64,000 bases of DNA from Candidatus Aalborgicola danicus (GCA_016703945.1 JADJBC010000060.1:124001-188000), one strand, 5' to 3'; shown: positions 17,498-26,697, numbered from the stretch's first letter. Numbers and translations: made by a program. Notes: generated by a model not told the origin, from the letters alone.

Positions 17498-19450
17498 ATG
17501 CCCACGTTTTTGTCCTTGATTGGCCGCCTTCTCATCTGGACAGTGTCCGCGATGGTGGTCTCGGTGATTGGCCCCAAAAGCCACGCTGCACAAACGGCCG
17601 TTTTTGAGCCTGCAAGTGGCGTATTGAAAATCCCCAGTCTGGCATTGGGTAGCGCCATTTACCCGGACTTGGAAGTTGTGATCAAGCCTGAAGACATCCG
17701 TGTGGTGTCGGTCGGCGAGTCCGAGTTGCTCCCGCAGGCGAAGGTGTTTCCGTCTTACATCGCCGCCTATGATTCAGTCAACCAGTACCTTGAGTTGCCC
17801 CGCTTGCAGATTGGCGACGTTGTTTATAGTAAAGCAGTGCTCAAACTCAACAATGAGGTGTCCGTGCGGTCGGTGGGGGAGCCTACCAGTACCTCGCAAC
17901 TGGTGGCAGCGTTGCCATCGCGCCGCAGTCAGAACGTGTGTGCTGTGCCCCGCGGGGCCGACGTCATTGACCCCAATACCGGTAGGACGTACCCCGACAC
18001 CCAGGGCACGCTTCAAGACGAACTGCGCTGGATCAGTGACTTTGTAAGCGACACCTACCTCTGGTACCAGGACGTTCCCGCAGTACCCACCACCGGCTAC
18101 GCGCCTGGTGCGAGTGTTGACTATTACTCCCCTAGCACCAACGCGCGGAGTAGCAGGACGCTCAACACCAACTTTGAGGTTCTGGATGCCTATTTCAACA
18201 GCCAGCGTACCCGTGCAACGACGCAGACAGGCGCGCCGGTGGATCAGTTTCACTACACCCGCTCCACAGTTCAGAATGACGCGCTCTTCAACAACGCGGC
18301 TCTGGTTGGCTTTGGCGTTCATTGGACGCTGATCGCACCCTCGCCACCCCGAAAAGCCCGGGTGGTGTATGTGGACCCCAACTCACCGGCCAGTGAAAAC
18401 ACGGTAGGGCGTGGCGCAACACTGATCAGCATCAACGCAGAGCCCTTTGCCACCAGCAACAACGTGGCGCTGCTCAATGAGGCCTTGTTCACCCCGGTGG
18501 AGGGGCGCAGCTACAGCTTTGAACTGCTGGAAGTGGGCGCTACCCAAGCCCGCACCGTGACCATGACGGCCCGAAGCCTCACAGAGGCGACCGTACCCAA
18601 AGTGGCCGTGTTGGAGGCTCCGAACCAGCGGGTTGGGTACCTCTTGTTTACCGGCTTTCTCGGCCCTGCTGAGCAGGAGCTGAAAAGTGCCGTGGAGCAG
18701 CTCACGGCCGCCAATGGGGGCGCCGGTGTCTCCGAGCTCATTCTGGACCTGCGTTACAACGGCGGTGGCTACCTCACCATTGCCAGCCAACTCAGCTACA
18801 TGATTGCAGGTGCTGCGCGGACCCAGGGCAAGGTTTTCTCGCAACTGGTGTTCAACGACAAGAACCCATTTGCGTACACCGCTGCCAATGCATCCACCCT
18901 GTTTGCATCCCAGACGGTCGGCTTTTCGACCCCACCTGGCCAACCGCTGCCGCAGCTGGGACTGAAAAGGGTGTTCGTGCTGACTACGCGGGGCACGGCA
19001 TCGGCCAGTGAGGAGACCATCAACGCGTTGCGCGGAGTCGGGGTGGAGGTGATTCAGATCGGGACCACCACGCGTGGCAAGCCGTATGGCTTTAGCGCCC
19101 GGGACAACTGCGGTGTGACGTACTTTGCTGTTCAATTCAAGGGGCTTAACCATGCAGGATTTGGTGATTACGCGGATGGATTCATCCCCGGTGGCACGGG
19201 CGCCACTCCAGCCAACCTGCCAGGCTGTGTGGTGGCCGATGACCTTGATCATCCGCTGGGCGACAGCGGCGAAGTTTTGGTGGGCACCGCGCTGCGATAC
19301 CTGAATACGGGTAGCTGTTCCAGCGGGCGCACAAGTCCCAGCGCAGCCCGAGCAGCGGATATCGAGAGTGCCCAGGGCGAACTGCTACGGGACCCGATTC
19401 GTGAGATTCTGGTGCTTGACCAAATGAGCCGCACAAGCCCCTCGCGTTAG
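17498..19450 (+). CDS. S41-family (C-terminal processing) peptidase
   Basis: 650 residues from ATG 17498, preceded by GCGAGGAGA. A signal peptide spans about residues 1-29. After a ~100-residue N-terminal domain, a PDZ-like region (RKARVVYVDPNSPASENTVGRGATLISIN) lies near 285-330. The S41 tail-protease domain follows with GYLLFTGFLG, ELILDLRYNGGGYLTIASQL near 415, and the likely nucleophile region TTRGTASASEETINALRG near 500. The late Cys residues (CGVTYFAV, LPGCVVADD) resemble the large S41 proteins of Burkholderiales. It should act in the periplasm or outside the cell; the target is unknown. Confidence 0.9.
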   Translation: MPTFLSLIGRLLIWTVSAMVVSVIGPKSHAAQTAVFEPASGVLKIPSLALGSAIYPDLEVVIKPEDIRVVSVGESELLPQAKVFPSYIAAYDSVNQYLELPRLQIGDVVYSKAVLKLNNEVSVRSVGEPTSTSQLVAALPSRRSQNVCAVPRGADVIDPNTGRTYPDTQGTLQDELRWISDFVSDTYLWYQDVPAVPTTGYAPGASVDYYSPSTNARSSRTLNTNFEVLDAYFNSQRTRATTQTGAPVDQFHYTRSTVQNDALFNNAALVGFGVHWTLIAPSPPRKARVVYVDPNSPASENTVGRGATLISINAEPFATSNNVALLNEALFTPVEGRSYSFELLEVGATQARTVTMTARSLTEATVPKVAVLEAPNQRVGYLLFTGFLGPAEQELKSAVEQLTAANGGAGVSELILDLRYNGGGYLTIASQLSYMIAGAARTQGKVFSQLVFNDKNPFAYTAANASTLFASQTVGFSTPPGQPLPQLGLKRVFVLTTRGTASASEETINALRGVGVEVIQIGTTTRGKPYGFSARDNCGVTYFAVQFKGLNHAGFGDYADGFIPGGTGATPANLPGCVVADDLDHPLGDSGEVLVGTALRYLNTGSCSSGRTSPSAARAADIESAQGELLRDPIREILVLDQMSRTSPSR

Positions 19451-19705
19451 CCATGGGGCGAGAGTCTGGAAACCCTGCGCAATCTGACTTTAGAACCCCC
19501 GGTCTTTAGATCTGGGGAGTTTCAGTGTCACAACCGTCTGGCCGGCCGTTCCTTGGCAGAAAATTTGATTCCGCAGCCCGCGCTGGAAGCGCATTTAGCC
19601 GCGCGCGCAGAGGGCATGAAAATAGAAGCACCCGCTGTAAGACGCTAAGTTGGCAAACATCGGCGGATGTCACGTAGTCCGGCTGGAAGATGCCCTGTCA
19701 AGTGG

Positions 19706-19732
19706 CCTTATATTCAACTACACTTATATCAA
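19706..19732 (+). promoter_or_regulatory. Paired CTTATAT motifs, candidate operator of the sulfur regulator
   Basis: Two direct copies, CCTTATATTCA (19706) and ACTTATATCAA (19722), lie 16 bp apart just upstream of the rhodanese gene. Similar motifs occur upstream of the dsrE/fccA pair (21033-21043, reverse) and the yeeE/soxH-like pair (24450). All three flank sulfur genes near the ArsR-type regulator. Confidence 0.45.
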
Positions 19733-19745
19733 CCCGGAGGAAATC

Positions 19746-20126
19746 ATGAAATCTGCCCACGATCTTGTTGTCGCCGCCAAAGCCCGCGTCCGAGAGGTTG
19801 CAATCACCGAAGCGGAGCAGGAGATTCGCGACGCGTCGCTGCTGATCGACGTGCGTGAGGCCGATGAGTATGCCGCTGGCCACTTGCCGGGCGCCATCCA
19901 CATGTCACGCGGTTTGATTGAATTCAAACTCAGCAGCAATCCCGCAATGGGTGCCCGTGACCTCAGGATCGTGCTGTACTGCAAGACCAGCGGGCGGGCA
20001 GCCCTGGCGGCGAACGCATTGCAGGACATGGGGTACCTGAATGTGAGTTCCATTGCCGGTGGTTTCGATGCGTGGGTGGTGGCGGGCAAGCCCGTTGCCA
20101 AGCCCGATGTGCCGACCTTCGATTAA
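19746..20126 (+). CDS. Rhodanese-domain protein
   Basis: 126 residues from ATG 19746, with GGAGG seven bases upstream. A single rhodanese domain carries LLIDVREADEYAAGHLPGAIH near residue 35 and the active-site loop YCKTSGRAA near 80, where Cys would carry the persulfide. It lacks a signal peptide. It is followed by an ArsR-type regulator and probably handles sulfane sulfur made by the nearby sulfide dehydrogenase. Confidence 0.92.
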   Translation: MKSAHDLVVAAKARVREVAITEAEQEIRDASLLIDVREADEYAAGHLPGAIHMSRGLIEFKLSSNPAMGARDLRIVLYCKTSGRAALAANALQDMGYLNVSSIAGGFDAWVVAGKPVAKPDVPTFD

Positions 20127-20199
20127 AAGGCTGGTTGCGCGTGGTGATCCCCCGGGGGTGATCCAATACACTTGGCTTGCATACCTCACCAATACCGAC

Positions 20200-20535
20200 A
20201 TGGCTACCCGTTCCTCAAAAAAAATTCGTGCCGAACTTGACAAACCTGACCACGTGTTTGACAAGGCTGCGGAGTTGTTCCGCGTGATGTCCGCGCCGAT
20301 GCGGCTGAAGATCATCAGTTGCCTGTGTGAAGGGGAACAAAATGTCAGCTATCTGCTGGAGAAAATTACGACCACCCAGCCCAATATGTCACAGCACCTC
20401 AACACGCTGTACAAGGCAGGGGTGCTCGCCAAGCGGCGTGAAGGCGTGCAGATTCACTACCGCATCGCCAATGAACAAATCGTCAACTTGTGTCGCGCGG
20501 TGTGTGTCCAGGTAGAGCAAGACTCAGGGCTTTAG
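20200..20535 (+). CDS. ArsR-family sulfur-responsive repressor (SoxR/BigR/SqrR-like)
   Basis: 111 residues from ATG 20200. The winged helix is complete: MSAPMRLKIISCLCEGEQNVSYLLE, the recognition helix TTTQPNMSQHLNTLYKAGVL, and the wing REGVQIHYRIA. Cys in ISCLCEGEQN and in NLCRAVC match the positions used by SqrR, BigR and YgaV to sense persulfide by forming a di- or tetrasulfide link. The location among rhodanese, DsrE and flavocytochrome c genes supports sulfide sensing. It likely represses its own cluster. Confidence 0.88.
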   Translation: MATRSSKKIRAELDKPDHVFDKAAELFRVMSAPMRLKIISCLCEGEQNVSYLLEKITTTQPNMSQHLNTLYKAGVLAKRREGVQIHYRIANEQIVNLCRAVCVQVEQDSGL

Positions 20536-20937
20536 GTACGCAAAACCTTCCTTGGCCTGCAGTCGCGCTACTTCCGCCACGCCCGAAGGGACGATCTTGG
20601 TCTCCAGCAGCAGCTTGTCAGGGTCGATGTTGCGGCTTACCAGCGTGTTGTTGCATACGCGAAAATCCACCCCCTTGCCGGACAGTCCGCTAACCGCTGC
20701 GCTGAATTCTCGCCCTTTGCTGTCCTTCGCGTCCTGCATCAGGAAGTCAATGCCGGGGCCGTGTGTCACCACCACAATCTTTGCCTTGGGGTCCGCATTC
20801 AGATGGTTCTGAATGTTGTTGAGTGCGGCAGCGGCGGATTCAATGCCGGTGTTGAGGTGGTAAACCGTTTTGATGTCCTGGGCATGAACCAGGCTCGCAA
20901 AGACGATCAGCAGTGACGAAAAAAGACGTTTGATCAC
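20524..20937 (-). CDS. Periplasmic DsrE/DsrF-like protein
   Basis: 137 residues from GTG 20937, which has GGAG eight bases upstream; the longer frame to 21024 has no such site. A signal peptide (KRLFSSLLIVFASLVHA) is followed by a DsrE fold: VYHLNTGIESAAAALNNIQNHL, IVVVTHGPGIDFLM, and FRVCNNTLVSRNI with a single Cys near residue 100. This Cys is the usual persulfide-carrying residue in the family. The gene converges on the ArsR gene (12-nt overlap) and is divergent from fccA. Confidence 0.88.
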   Translation of the reverse strand: MIKRLFSSLLIVFASLVHAQDIKTVYHLNTGIESAAAALNNIQNHLNADPKAKIVVVTHGPGIDFLMQDAKDSKGREFSAAVSGLSGKGVDFRVCNNTLVSRNIDPDKLLLETKIVPSGVAEVARLQAKEGFAYLKP

Positions 20938-21020
20938 GGTGTATCTCCAATAGTTTTGTGTTGGTGCGGCTGCTGCCCGGCGCATGCGGGTTTGTACCCA
21001 ATGCAGTTTCTCCGGCATGC

Positions 21021-21043
21021 GCATAATATTCTCAAATATAAGA
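21021..21043. promoter_or_regulatory. AT-rich element with reverse CTTATAT motif in the dsrE/fccA divergent promoter
   Basis: The reverse strand reads TCTTATATTTGAG, matching the paired motif near 19706. An imperfect left arm (CATAATATT) gives partial dyad symmetry. The site sits midway between the two divergent genes. Confidence 0.4.
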
Positions 21044-21104
21044 CGTGGCGAATAAATTAGTGAATCACGCCCATGTTTATCGTTCGATTTTTCAAGGAGA
21101 CAGC

Positions 21105-21410
21105 ATGAACATCCGTTCCAAGCTCGTGTTCGCCCTGGCGTTCACCGCACTCGCATCCGGGGCCTACGCCGCCGACCCTTTGCAGGTTCGCAGCCTGGCA
21201 GCTTCCTGCGCCAATTGCCATGGCACCTTGGGTGTTGCGCAACAGGGGATGGAGTCGCTGGCCGGTCAGCCCAAAGACGATTTGCAAAAAAAGATGCTTG
21301 ATTTCAAGACCGGTAAAAAGCCCGCAACCATCATGCACCAGCTCTCCAAAGGTTATTCGGACGAGCAGATCGAACAACTTGCGGCCTATTTCGCTGCTTT
21401 GAAAAAATAA
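21105..21410 (+). CDS. fccA: Flavocytochrome c sulfide dehydrogenase, cytochrome subunit
   Basis: 101 residues from ATG 21105, with AAGGAG upstream. A signal peptide ends at ASGAYA. One heme motif, CANCHGTLG, lies near residue 36, and a Met in the C-terminal half (IMHQLSKGYSDEQI) may be the axial ligand. The short monoheme form matches small FccA subunits. It lies 11 nt before fccB and passes electrons from the flavoprotein to soluble cytochromes. Confidence 0.9.
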   Translation: MNIRSKLVFALAFTALASGAYAADPLQVRSLAASCANCHGTLGVAQQGMESLAGQPKDDLQKKMLDFKTGKKPATIMHQLSKGYSDEQIEQLAAYFAALKK

Positions 21411-21421
21411 GGGGTAACAAC

Positions 21422-22705
21422 ATGCAACGCCGTCAATTTATTCACACCGTTGGTGCCGCTGGCGCATTGGCTTCCGCCGGGTTATTGTCCGGATGCGTAA
21501 CAGGGCCGTCTGGTTCGGGCGCAAAAGTGGTTGTGGTCGGCGGTGGATACGGTGGCGCCACCGCAGCCAAGTATGTGCGGATGTGGTCCGACTACGGCAT
21601 TCAGGTCACGCTGGTGGAGCCCAACGCCAGCTTTGTTTCCTGCCCGATTTCCAACCTGGTGTTGGGGGGTGTCAAGACGATGTCCGACATTACCACGCCG
21701 TATGACAACCTGGTCAAGCGCCATGGTGTCAACCTGGTCCGCGACATGGTGGCTGCGATTGACCCGGACAAGCGGATCGTCAAACTGGCCGGAGGTGGTG
21801 AGTTGCCATACGACCGCCTCATCCTTTCACCGGGAGTGGATTTCATGTGGGATGCTCTGCCCGGTATGCTGGGCGGCGGTGCGCAAGAGAAGGTATTGCA
21901 TGCCTGGAAGGCCGGCCCCCAGACCATTGCGTTGCGTCGGCAACTCGAAGCCATGCCCGATGGCGGCGTTTATGCACTCGCCATCCCCCTGGCCCCGTAC
22001 CGCTGCCCGCCCGGGCCTTATGAGCGCGCTTGCCAGATTGCCAATTACTTCAGCAAGGCCAAACCCAAGAGCAAAGTGCTGATTCTGGACGCCAACGACG
22101 ACGTCACGTCCAAAGGACCATTGTTCAAAAAAGCCTGGGCTGAGCGCTACAAGGGCATCGTCGAGTACCGCCCCAAACACACGGCTGTCGACGTGGATGT
22201 TGCCACCAATACCTTGAAATTCGAGTTCAATGACAACCTGAAGGCGGACGTGTTGAACGTCATCCCGCCGATGCGTGCCGGAGACATCGCCGTCAAGACC
22301 GGTTTGGCAACCGCCAACAAACGCTGGTGCGAAGTGGACTTTTTGACATTCGAGTCCAAGGCCGCCAAGAACATCCATGTGCTGGGTGACTCGATTCAAA
22401 TCGCACCGGCCATGCCCAAATCCGGCCACATGGCCAACCAACATGGCAAGACCTGTGCTGCAGCGGTCGTGGCCCTGCTGACCGGCAAACTGCCCAATGA
22501 CATGCCCGTCTACAACAACACCTGTTATAGCTTTGTCAGCGAGTCGGATGTGGTGCACGTGTCCAGCGTGCACCGCTACGACGCGGAAAAGAAAACCATG
22601 CTGACCGTACCAGGGTCCGGCGGCGTGTCCAGCGGCGCCAATGAACTGGAAGGACGTTATGCGCTGGCGTGGGCCCGCAACATCTGGGCCGATACCCTGG
22701 CGTGA
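21422..22705 (+). CDS. fccB: Flavocytochrome c sulfide dehydrogenase, flavoprotein subunit
   Basis: 427 residues. The Tat-type leader MQRRQFIHTVGAAGALASAG ends in SGC. The FAD dinucleotide fold VVVVGGGYGGATAAKYVRMW is near residue 36. FVSCPISNLVLGG near residue 78 matches the position of the cysteine that binds FAD covalently in this family. The C-terminal FCSD region has YNNTCYSFVSESDVVH near 365. The enzyme oxidises sulfide to sulfur/polysulfide in the periplasm. It is flanked by fccA and a c4 cytochrome. Confidence 0.95.
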   Translation: MQRRQFIHTVGAAGALASAGLLSGCVTGPSGSGAKVVVVGGGYGGATAAKYVRMWSDYGIQVTLVEPNASFVSCPISNLVLGGVKTMSDITTPYDNLVKRHGVNLVRDMVAAIDPDKRIVKLAGGGELPYDRLILSPGVDFMWDALPGMLGGGAQEKVLHAWKAGPQTIALRRQLEAMPDGGVYALAIPLAPYRCPPGPYERACQIANYFSKAKPKSKVLILDANDDVTSKGPLFKKAWAERYKGIVEYRPKHTAVDVDVATNTLKFEFNDNLKADVLNVIPPMRAGDIAVKTGLATANKRWCEVDFLTFESKAAKNIHVLGDSIQIAPAMPKSGHMANQHGKTCAAAVVALLTGKLPNDMPVYNNTCYSFVSESDVVHVSSVHRYDAEKKTMLTVPGSGGVSSGANELEGRYALAWARNIWADTLA

Positions 22706-22709
22706 TCCC

Positions 22710-23312
22710 ATGAAACGGATTGCAAAGTGGGGTGTTGCGGCAACTGTTGCCATGTTCCTAGGGCCAGTCTGGGCCCAAGCCGACGAGGCGCGGGCCAAGA
22801 AAATTGTTTCAGGCGTGTGTTTTCTGTGCCATGGCGCTGAGGGTGAGTCGGCGAGTGAGGTTTTTCCGCGTCTGGCCGGGCAACACTGGGAATACACCGC
22901 CAAACAACTCGAAAATTTCAAGTCCGGCAAACGCAAGAGCAGCGCCATGGCCGACATGGTGGCCAATCTTCAGCCGGATGAAATGATCGCCCTGGGTAAA
23001 TACTTCGAAAAGAAGTCGGTTCCCACAGAGGCGCCCAAAGACACCGATCTGGCCGCGGTTGGCAAATACATCTACCACTCAGGCAATAGTTTCAGTGGTG
23101 TGGCCGCTTGCGCCAGTTGCCACGGCAAAGATGCGTCCGGCACGGTATCGTTACCCCGCTTGGCGGGTCAACATGCCAACTACATCGAAAACCAGCTCAA
23201 GAGTTTTGGCAACCGCGAGCGCACCAATGACAACGCGGTCATGCACGCCATTGTGACCAAGATGACCGCCTTGGAAACTGCCGCTGTGGCCGAGTACCTC
23301 AGCGGTAAATAA
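22710..23312 (+). CDS. Diheme cytochrome c4
   Basis: 200 residues from ATG 22710, 4 nt after fccB. A signal peptide ends near VWAQA. Two similar domains each have a CXXCH motif: CFLCHGAEG near residue 36 and CASCHGKDA near 133. Both are followed by FPRLAGQH/LPRLAGQH segments and a Met (SSAMADMVANL; NAVMHAIVTKM) for axial ligation. This is the normal c4 pattern. It is the likely electron acceptor of FccAB, feeding a terminal oxidase. Confidence 0.93.
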   Translation: MKRIAKWGVAATVAMFLGPVWAQADEARAKKIVSGVCFLCHGAEGESASEVFPRLAGQHWEYTAKQLENFKSGKRKSSAMADMVANLQPDEMIALGKYFEKKSVPTEAPKDTDLAAVGKYIYHSGNSFSGVAACASCHGKDASGTVSLPRLAGQHANYIENQLKSFGNRERTNDNAVMHAIVTKMTALETAAVAEYLSGK

Positions 23313-23319
23313 ACACCAC

Positions 23320-24414
23320 TCAGGTCGCCATTGCCGGTGTGGACGGCGCAGCAGCCAGAGATGTTTGCTCGCCCGTGTCTAGCAGCCGGTCCGTGACGCC
23401 TGCCCCCACCCACATGCCAACCAGCGCAACCCAGGCTGTCAGGGCAAAGATGGAGCCTCCCGTCATGCCAGCGCCCACTGCGCAGCCACCTGCCAGCATG
23501 GAGCCAAAGCCCATCAGCATCGCGCCGGCAATGTAACGGGTCATGCTGTAGCCATCCTTGAAGCCTTCGAGCTTGAGATCCCGGCCCACCAGCGCTCCCA
23601 GAAAAGACCCGGCGAAGACTCCGGGAAGCAGGCCAAAGTCAAAACCGATCTTGGGCGCTGGTGACGACAGCACCCGCATCAGCCATTCGGCCGACGGACC
23701 ACTGAACGTCAGTCCTTGGACTTGAACCACTTCAAACGTGCTGGTCGACACATGGTAGGTGAACCACCATCCCGCCGCCACCGCCAGACCCGTTCCCACG
23801 CCTCCCACCCATTTCCACAAGCCCCAGCCGCTGCGAATGGAGAAATGCACCGCAGCGGCCATCCACAACAGGCCAAAGGCCAGACCGCCCCAATGCCCCA
23901 GCCCGGTGATGGCCAGCAGATCTCTGGCGCTGCCGCCATCCACCGTCCACCAGGCGCTGATGGTGTTGCGCATCGGCGCCAGGGCGCCAGACAGGGCAGC
24001 CTGGGCCGTGACCGCGAAGACCAAGCCTGAGAGCAGGGCCCGCAAGTTGCCATTGGCCGACAACACCAGCAGACGGCTGGCGCAACCCCGGGTCATGATC
24101 ATTCCCGCGCCGAACATCAGACCGCCCACCAAGGCACCGGACACACTGCCGCGCGATGCAATTTGCCGGGCGGTGCTCACGTCCAGTGACTGCAGCAGGA
24201 TCAAGGCCTGCACACCCACTACGGCCGTGGCAAAGGCCAGCAGCCACACCGACAGCTTTTCCCCCATTCGCCGGTGCCAGAACTCGATAACGGCAGCACG
24301 CAGGCAAAACCGGGAGCGTTGGGCAGAAAAGCCAAACAACATGCCAATGACCCACCCGCCGCTGGCCAGCACAACGGCTTCGCCCTGGCTTTCAAGAATT
24401 AATGAGAGATTCAT
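23320..24414 (-). CDS. YeeE/YedE-family thiosulfate/sulfur transporter
   Basis: 364 residues with about nine to ten membrane helices. The conserved Cys of TsuA-like transporters are visible: SRFCLRAA near residue 35, MTRGCASRLLVLSANGN near 108, and AGGCAVGAGMTGGS near 313. Such proteins import thiosulfate or related sulfur compounds through Cys-relay. The gene converges on the c4 gene and is divergent from the SoxH-like gene. Confidence 0.9.
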   Translation of the reverse strand: MNLSLILESQGEAVVLASGGWVIGMLFGFSAQRSRFCLRAAVIEFWHRRMGEKLSVWLLAFATAVVGVQALILLQSLDVSTARQIASRGSVSGALVGGLMFGAGMIMTRGCASRLLVLSANGNLRALLSGLVFAVTAQAALSGALAPMRNTISAWWTVDGGSARDLLAITGLGHWGGLAFGLLWMAAAVHFSIRSGWGLWKWVGGVGTGLAVAAGWWFTYHVSTSTFEVVQVQGLTFSGPSAEWLMRVLSSPAPKIGFDFGLLPGVFAGSFLGALVGRDLKLEGFKDGYSMTRYIAGAMLMGFGSMLAGGCAVGAGMTGGSIFALTAWVALVGMWVGAGVTDRLLDTGEQTSLAAAPSTPAMAT

Positions 24415-24449
24415 TCGGAGTTCTCACTCTATCAATTAGTTCAGTAATC

Positions 24450-24460
24450 ACTTATATTAA
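24450..24460 (+). promoter_or_regulatory. CTTATAT motif in the yeeE/soxH-like divergent promoter
   Basis: ACTTATATTAA matches the motifs near 19706/19722 and 21033-21043. It lies in the 102-bp gap between the divergent transporter and hydrolase genes. Confidence 0.4.
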
Positions 24461-24516
24461 TGGTAGTGTGAATTGTCAATCTGCAATTTGATGTTGCTCA
24501 CGTTTTTGGGTGGTTT

Positions 24517-25476
24517 ATGGCCTTTTGGATGCGCTTGTTCCGTGCAATCGGTTGTGCCGCCTTGTGTACGGGTCTAGTGACCCCGGTGTGCGCGGCCCAG
24601 GAAGTGCCCCGCATGCAAGCGCAGCAGGTGTCGGCATCGGCCTGGTACGTGGAGGGTGTGTCCGCCTTGGGCACGCCCGCAAACCAGAACTTCATTTCGA
24701 ACGCGGCTTTTGTTATTACGCCAGCGGGCGTCGTGGTGATTGACGCCCTGGGTTCACCGGCGTTGGCCACACGTTTGCTGACCGAAATCAGGAAACTGAC
24801 GCAGCAACCGGTGACACACGTGATCGTTACACACTACCACGCCGACCACATCTATGGTTTGCAAACCTTTCGTGCCATGGGCGCAAAGATCATCGCGCAC
24901 CAGGCGGCGCGGGTGTACCTCAACTCAGAGGCTGCACGGCTGCGGCTGGAGGCTTCGCGCCAGGAACTTGCGCCATGGATCGACGCGAAAACCGAGCTTA
25001 TCGAGGCGGACCAGTGGATTGCCGGCGACACCAGTCTGGTGCTGGGGGGTGTGCAGTTTCACATCAAGCCCGTGGGGCCGTCCCACACCCCCGAAGACCT
25101 TGCGGTCTATTTGCAATCCGAAAAAGTGCTGTTTGCGGGTGATCTGGTGTTTCGCAGCCGTATCCCCTATGTGGGCCAAGCCGACAGTCGGCACTGGATT
25201 GCGGCGCTGGACACGCTGTTGGGCTTTGAAACATCGGTCATCGTTCCCGGTCACGGCGCCCTCTCCACTGAAACCAGAAAGGACATGCAGATGACCCGTG
25301 ACTATTTGCTGTACTTACGCAAAACCATGGGTGTGGCGGCCAGGAATCTGGAGCCCTTTGAAGACGCCTACAAAGCCACCGACTGGTCCTCGTTTGAGCA
25401 GTTGCCGCTGTTTCGGGTGGCCAACCGCATGAACGCCTACAACACCTACTTGTTGCTTGAACACGAGGCAGATTGA
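24517..25476 (+). CDS. SoxH-like metallo-beta-lactamase-fold hydrolase
   Basis: 319 residues with a signal peptide (about residues 1-27). The metallo-beta-lactamase domain shows VTHYHADHIYGLQTF near residue 108, a metal His in GPSHTPEDLAVYL near 191, Asp in FAGDLVFRSRIP near 210, and the last His in IVPGHGAL near 246. This matches periplasmic SoxH-type proteins found with sulfur-oxidation thioredoxins. The substrate is unknown. The stop overlaps the SoxW-like gene. Confidence 0.87.
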   Translation: MAFWMRLFRAIGCAALCTGLVTPVCAAQEVPRMQAQQVSASAWYVEGVSALGTPANQNFISNAAFVITPAGVVVIDALGSPALATRLLTEIRKLTQQPVTHVIVTHYHADHIYGLQTFRAMGAKIIAHQAARVYLNSEAARLRLEASRQELAPWIDAKTELIEADQWIAGDTSLVLGGVQFHIKPVGPSHTPEDLAVYLQSEKVLFAGDLVFRSRIPYVGQADSRHWIAALDTLLGFETSVIVPGHGALSTETRKDMQMTRDYLLYLRKTMGVAARNLEPFEDAYKATDWSSFEQLPLFRVANRMNAYNTYLLLEHEAD

Positions 25477-25955
25477 TGAAACCACAGGAATTCTCCCGTA
25501 GACAGTGCCTGCAAGTGGCCTTACTCGGTGCGGCCGCTTTTGCCGGTACACCGGCGCTGGCGGCGACCCTGCCGACCACCGCGTCGCTGCCGCGGGAATT
25601 GGCGCTGGCGCTAAAGTCGGGGCGCCCCTTGCTGGTCATGGTCAGCCTGGAGGGCTGCGCGTTTTGCAAGCAGGTGCGAGACAGCCATTTGGCTCCCATG
25701 CGGGAGCGTGAAGGTCTGGCCGTGGTGCAACTGGATATGCGCAACAAACAGACGGTTGTTGATTTTGATGGGCGCAGCTTGACGCAGGACGAACTGATTC
25801 GCAGATGGGGCGTGACTGTCGCGCCTACCGTGTTGTTCTTTGGTCGGGGCGGCGCTGAAATTGCAGAACGCATGATTGGTGGCTACATACCCGACTTCTA
25901 CGGCGCTTACCTGGATGACCGCTTGCGAATCGCGCGCGCCGTCGTGCGTGCCTGA
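25476..25955 (+). CDS. SoxW-like periplasmic thioredoxin
   Basis: 159 residues from ATG 25476, overlapping the previous stop. The leader has a Tat-like pattern (SRRQCLQVALLGAAAFAG). The thioredoxin-fold domain carries SLEGCAFCKQVRDSHLAPM with the redox pair CAFC near residue 64, and cis-Pro in VTVAPTVLFFG. SoxW/SoxS-type proteins keep sulfur-oxidation enzymes reduced. Pairing with a SoxH-like gene supports this. Confidence 0.86.
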   Translation: MKPQEFSRRQCLQVALLGAAAFAGTPALAATLPTTASLPRELALALKSGRPLLVMVSLEGCAFCKQVRDSHLAPMREREGLAVVQLDMRNKQTVVDFDGRSLTQDELIRRWGVTVAPTVLFFGRGGAEIAERMIGGYIPDFYGAYLDDRLRIARAVVRA

Positions 25956-25977
25956 TGCCGCAGCGATTCCTATCACC

Positions 25978-26697
25978 ATGATTCCCATCCAAATCGCATC
26001 GGCCTGGCGCGGAACGTCGGACTGCCGCAACTGCGGCATCCGGGACATGGTCTTGTTTGCGGACCTTAACGAACGCGACTTCAGTCTGATCCACGCACCG
26101 GTGGACGACCTGGAAATCCGGGCAGGTGACGTGCTGCACGCCGAGGGCGATACGGCGCGCGGTATTTACACCCTACGCAACGGCATGCTGAAGTTGGTGC
26201 GGGTGACCGGCGACGGACGCAAACGCATTGTCCGGGTGTTGCGTGCGGGAGATGTGGTGGGCCTGGAGGCCCTGGCCACTGCACGTTATGACAGCGAGGC
26301 GATTGCACTGACACCGGTTTCGGTGTGCCGCATTCCGCTGGATGTCATCCACACCCTGGGTTCCAACAGCCACCGCATGCACCGGACGCTGATGCGCAAA
26401 TGGCAGCACGCACTGAAAGATGCCGACGACTGGCTGGCCGAGTTGAATTTTGGGACGGCGCGCCAACGGGTAGCCAGTCTGATCCTGAAGATGCGTGACC
26501 GTGATGATGGTCAAACCACCACTCTATTCGCACGCGATGACATGGGCGCCATGCTCGACCTGAAACTGGAGACTGTCAGCCGTGAACTGAACAAGTTTAT
26601 TCGTGAAGGCGCCATTACACCTATGGACCGTATCGGGCGCTTGTATGCAATTGAGGACCTCGATTTGCTCCTGGCTCAGAATCTGTTTGAGAAATAA
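25978..26697 (+). CDS. Crp/Fnr-family transcriptional regulator
   Basis: 239 residues from ATG 25978, downstream of the SoxW-like gene. The N-terminus has CRNCGIRDMVLF, whose CxxC resembles part of an Fnr cluster, but a full set of four Cys (N-terminal group plus one later) is not clear. A cNMP-binding beta-barrel (DDLEIRAGDVLHAEGDTARGIYTLRNGMLKL) and a C-terminal HTH (FARDDMGAMLDLKLETVSRELNKF) follow. It may control the sulfur or cbb genes around it. The effector is uncertain. Confidence 0.9.
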   Translation: MIPIQIASAWRGTSDCRNCGIRDMVLFADLNERDFSLIHAPVDDLEIRAGDVLHAEGDTARGIYTLRNGMLKLVRVTGDGRKRIVRVLRAGDVVGLEALATARYDSEAIALTPVSVCRIPLDVIHTLGSNSHRMHRTLMRKWQHALKDADDWLAELNFGTARQRVASLILKMRDRDDGQTTTLFARDDMGAMLDLKLETVSRELNKFIREGAITPMDRIGRLYAIEDLDLLLAQNLFEK

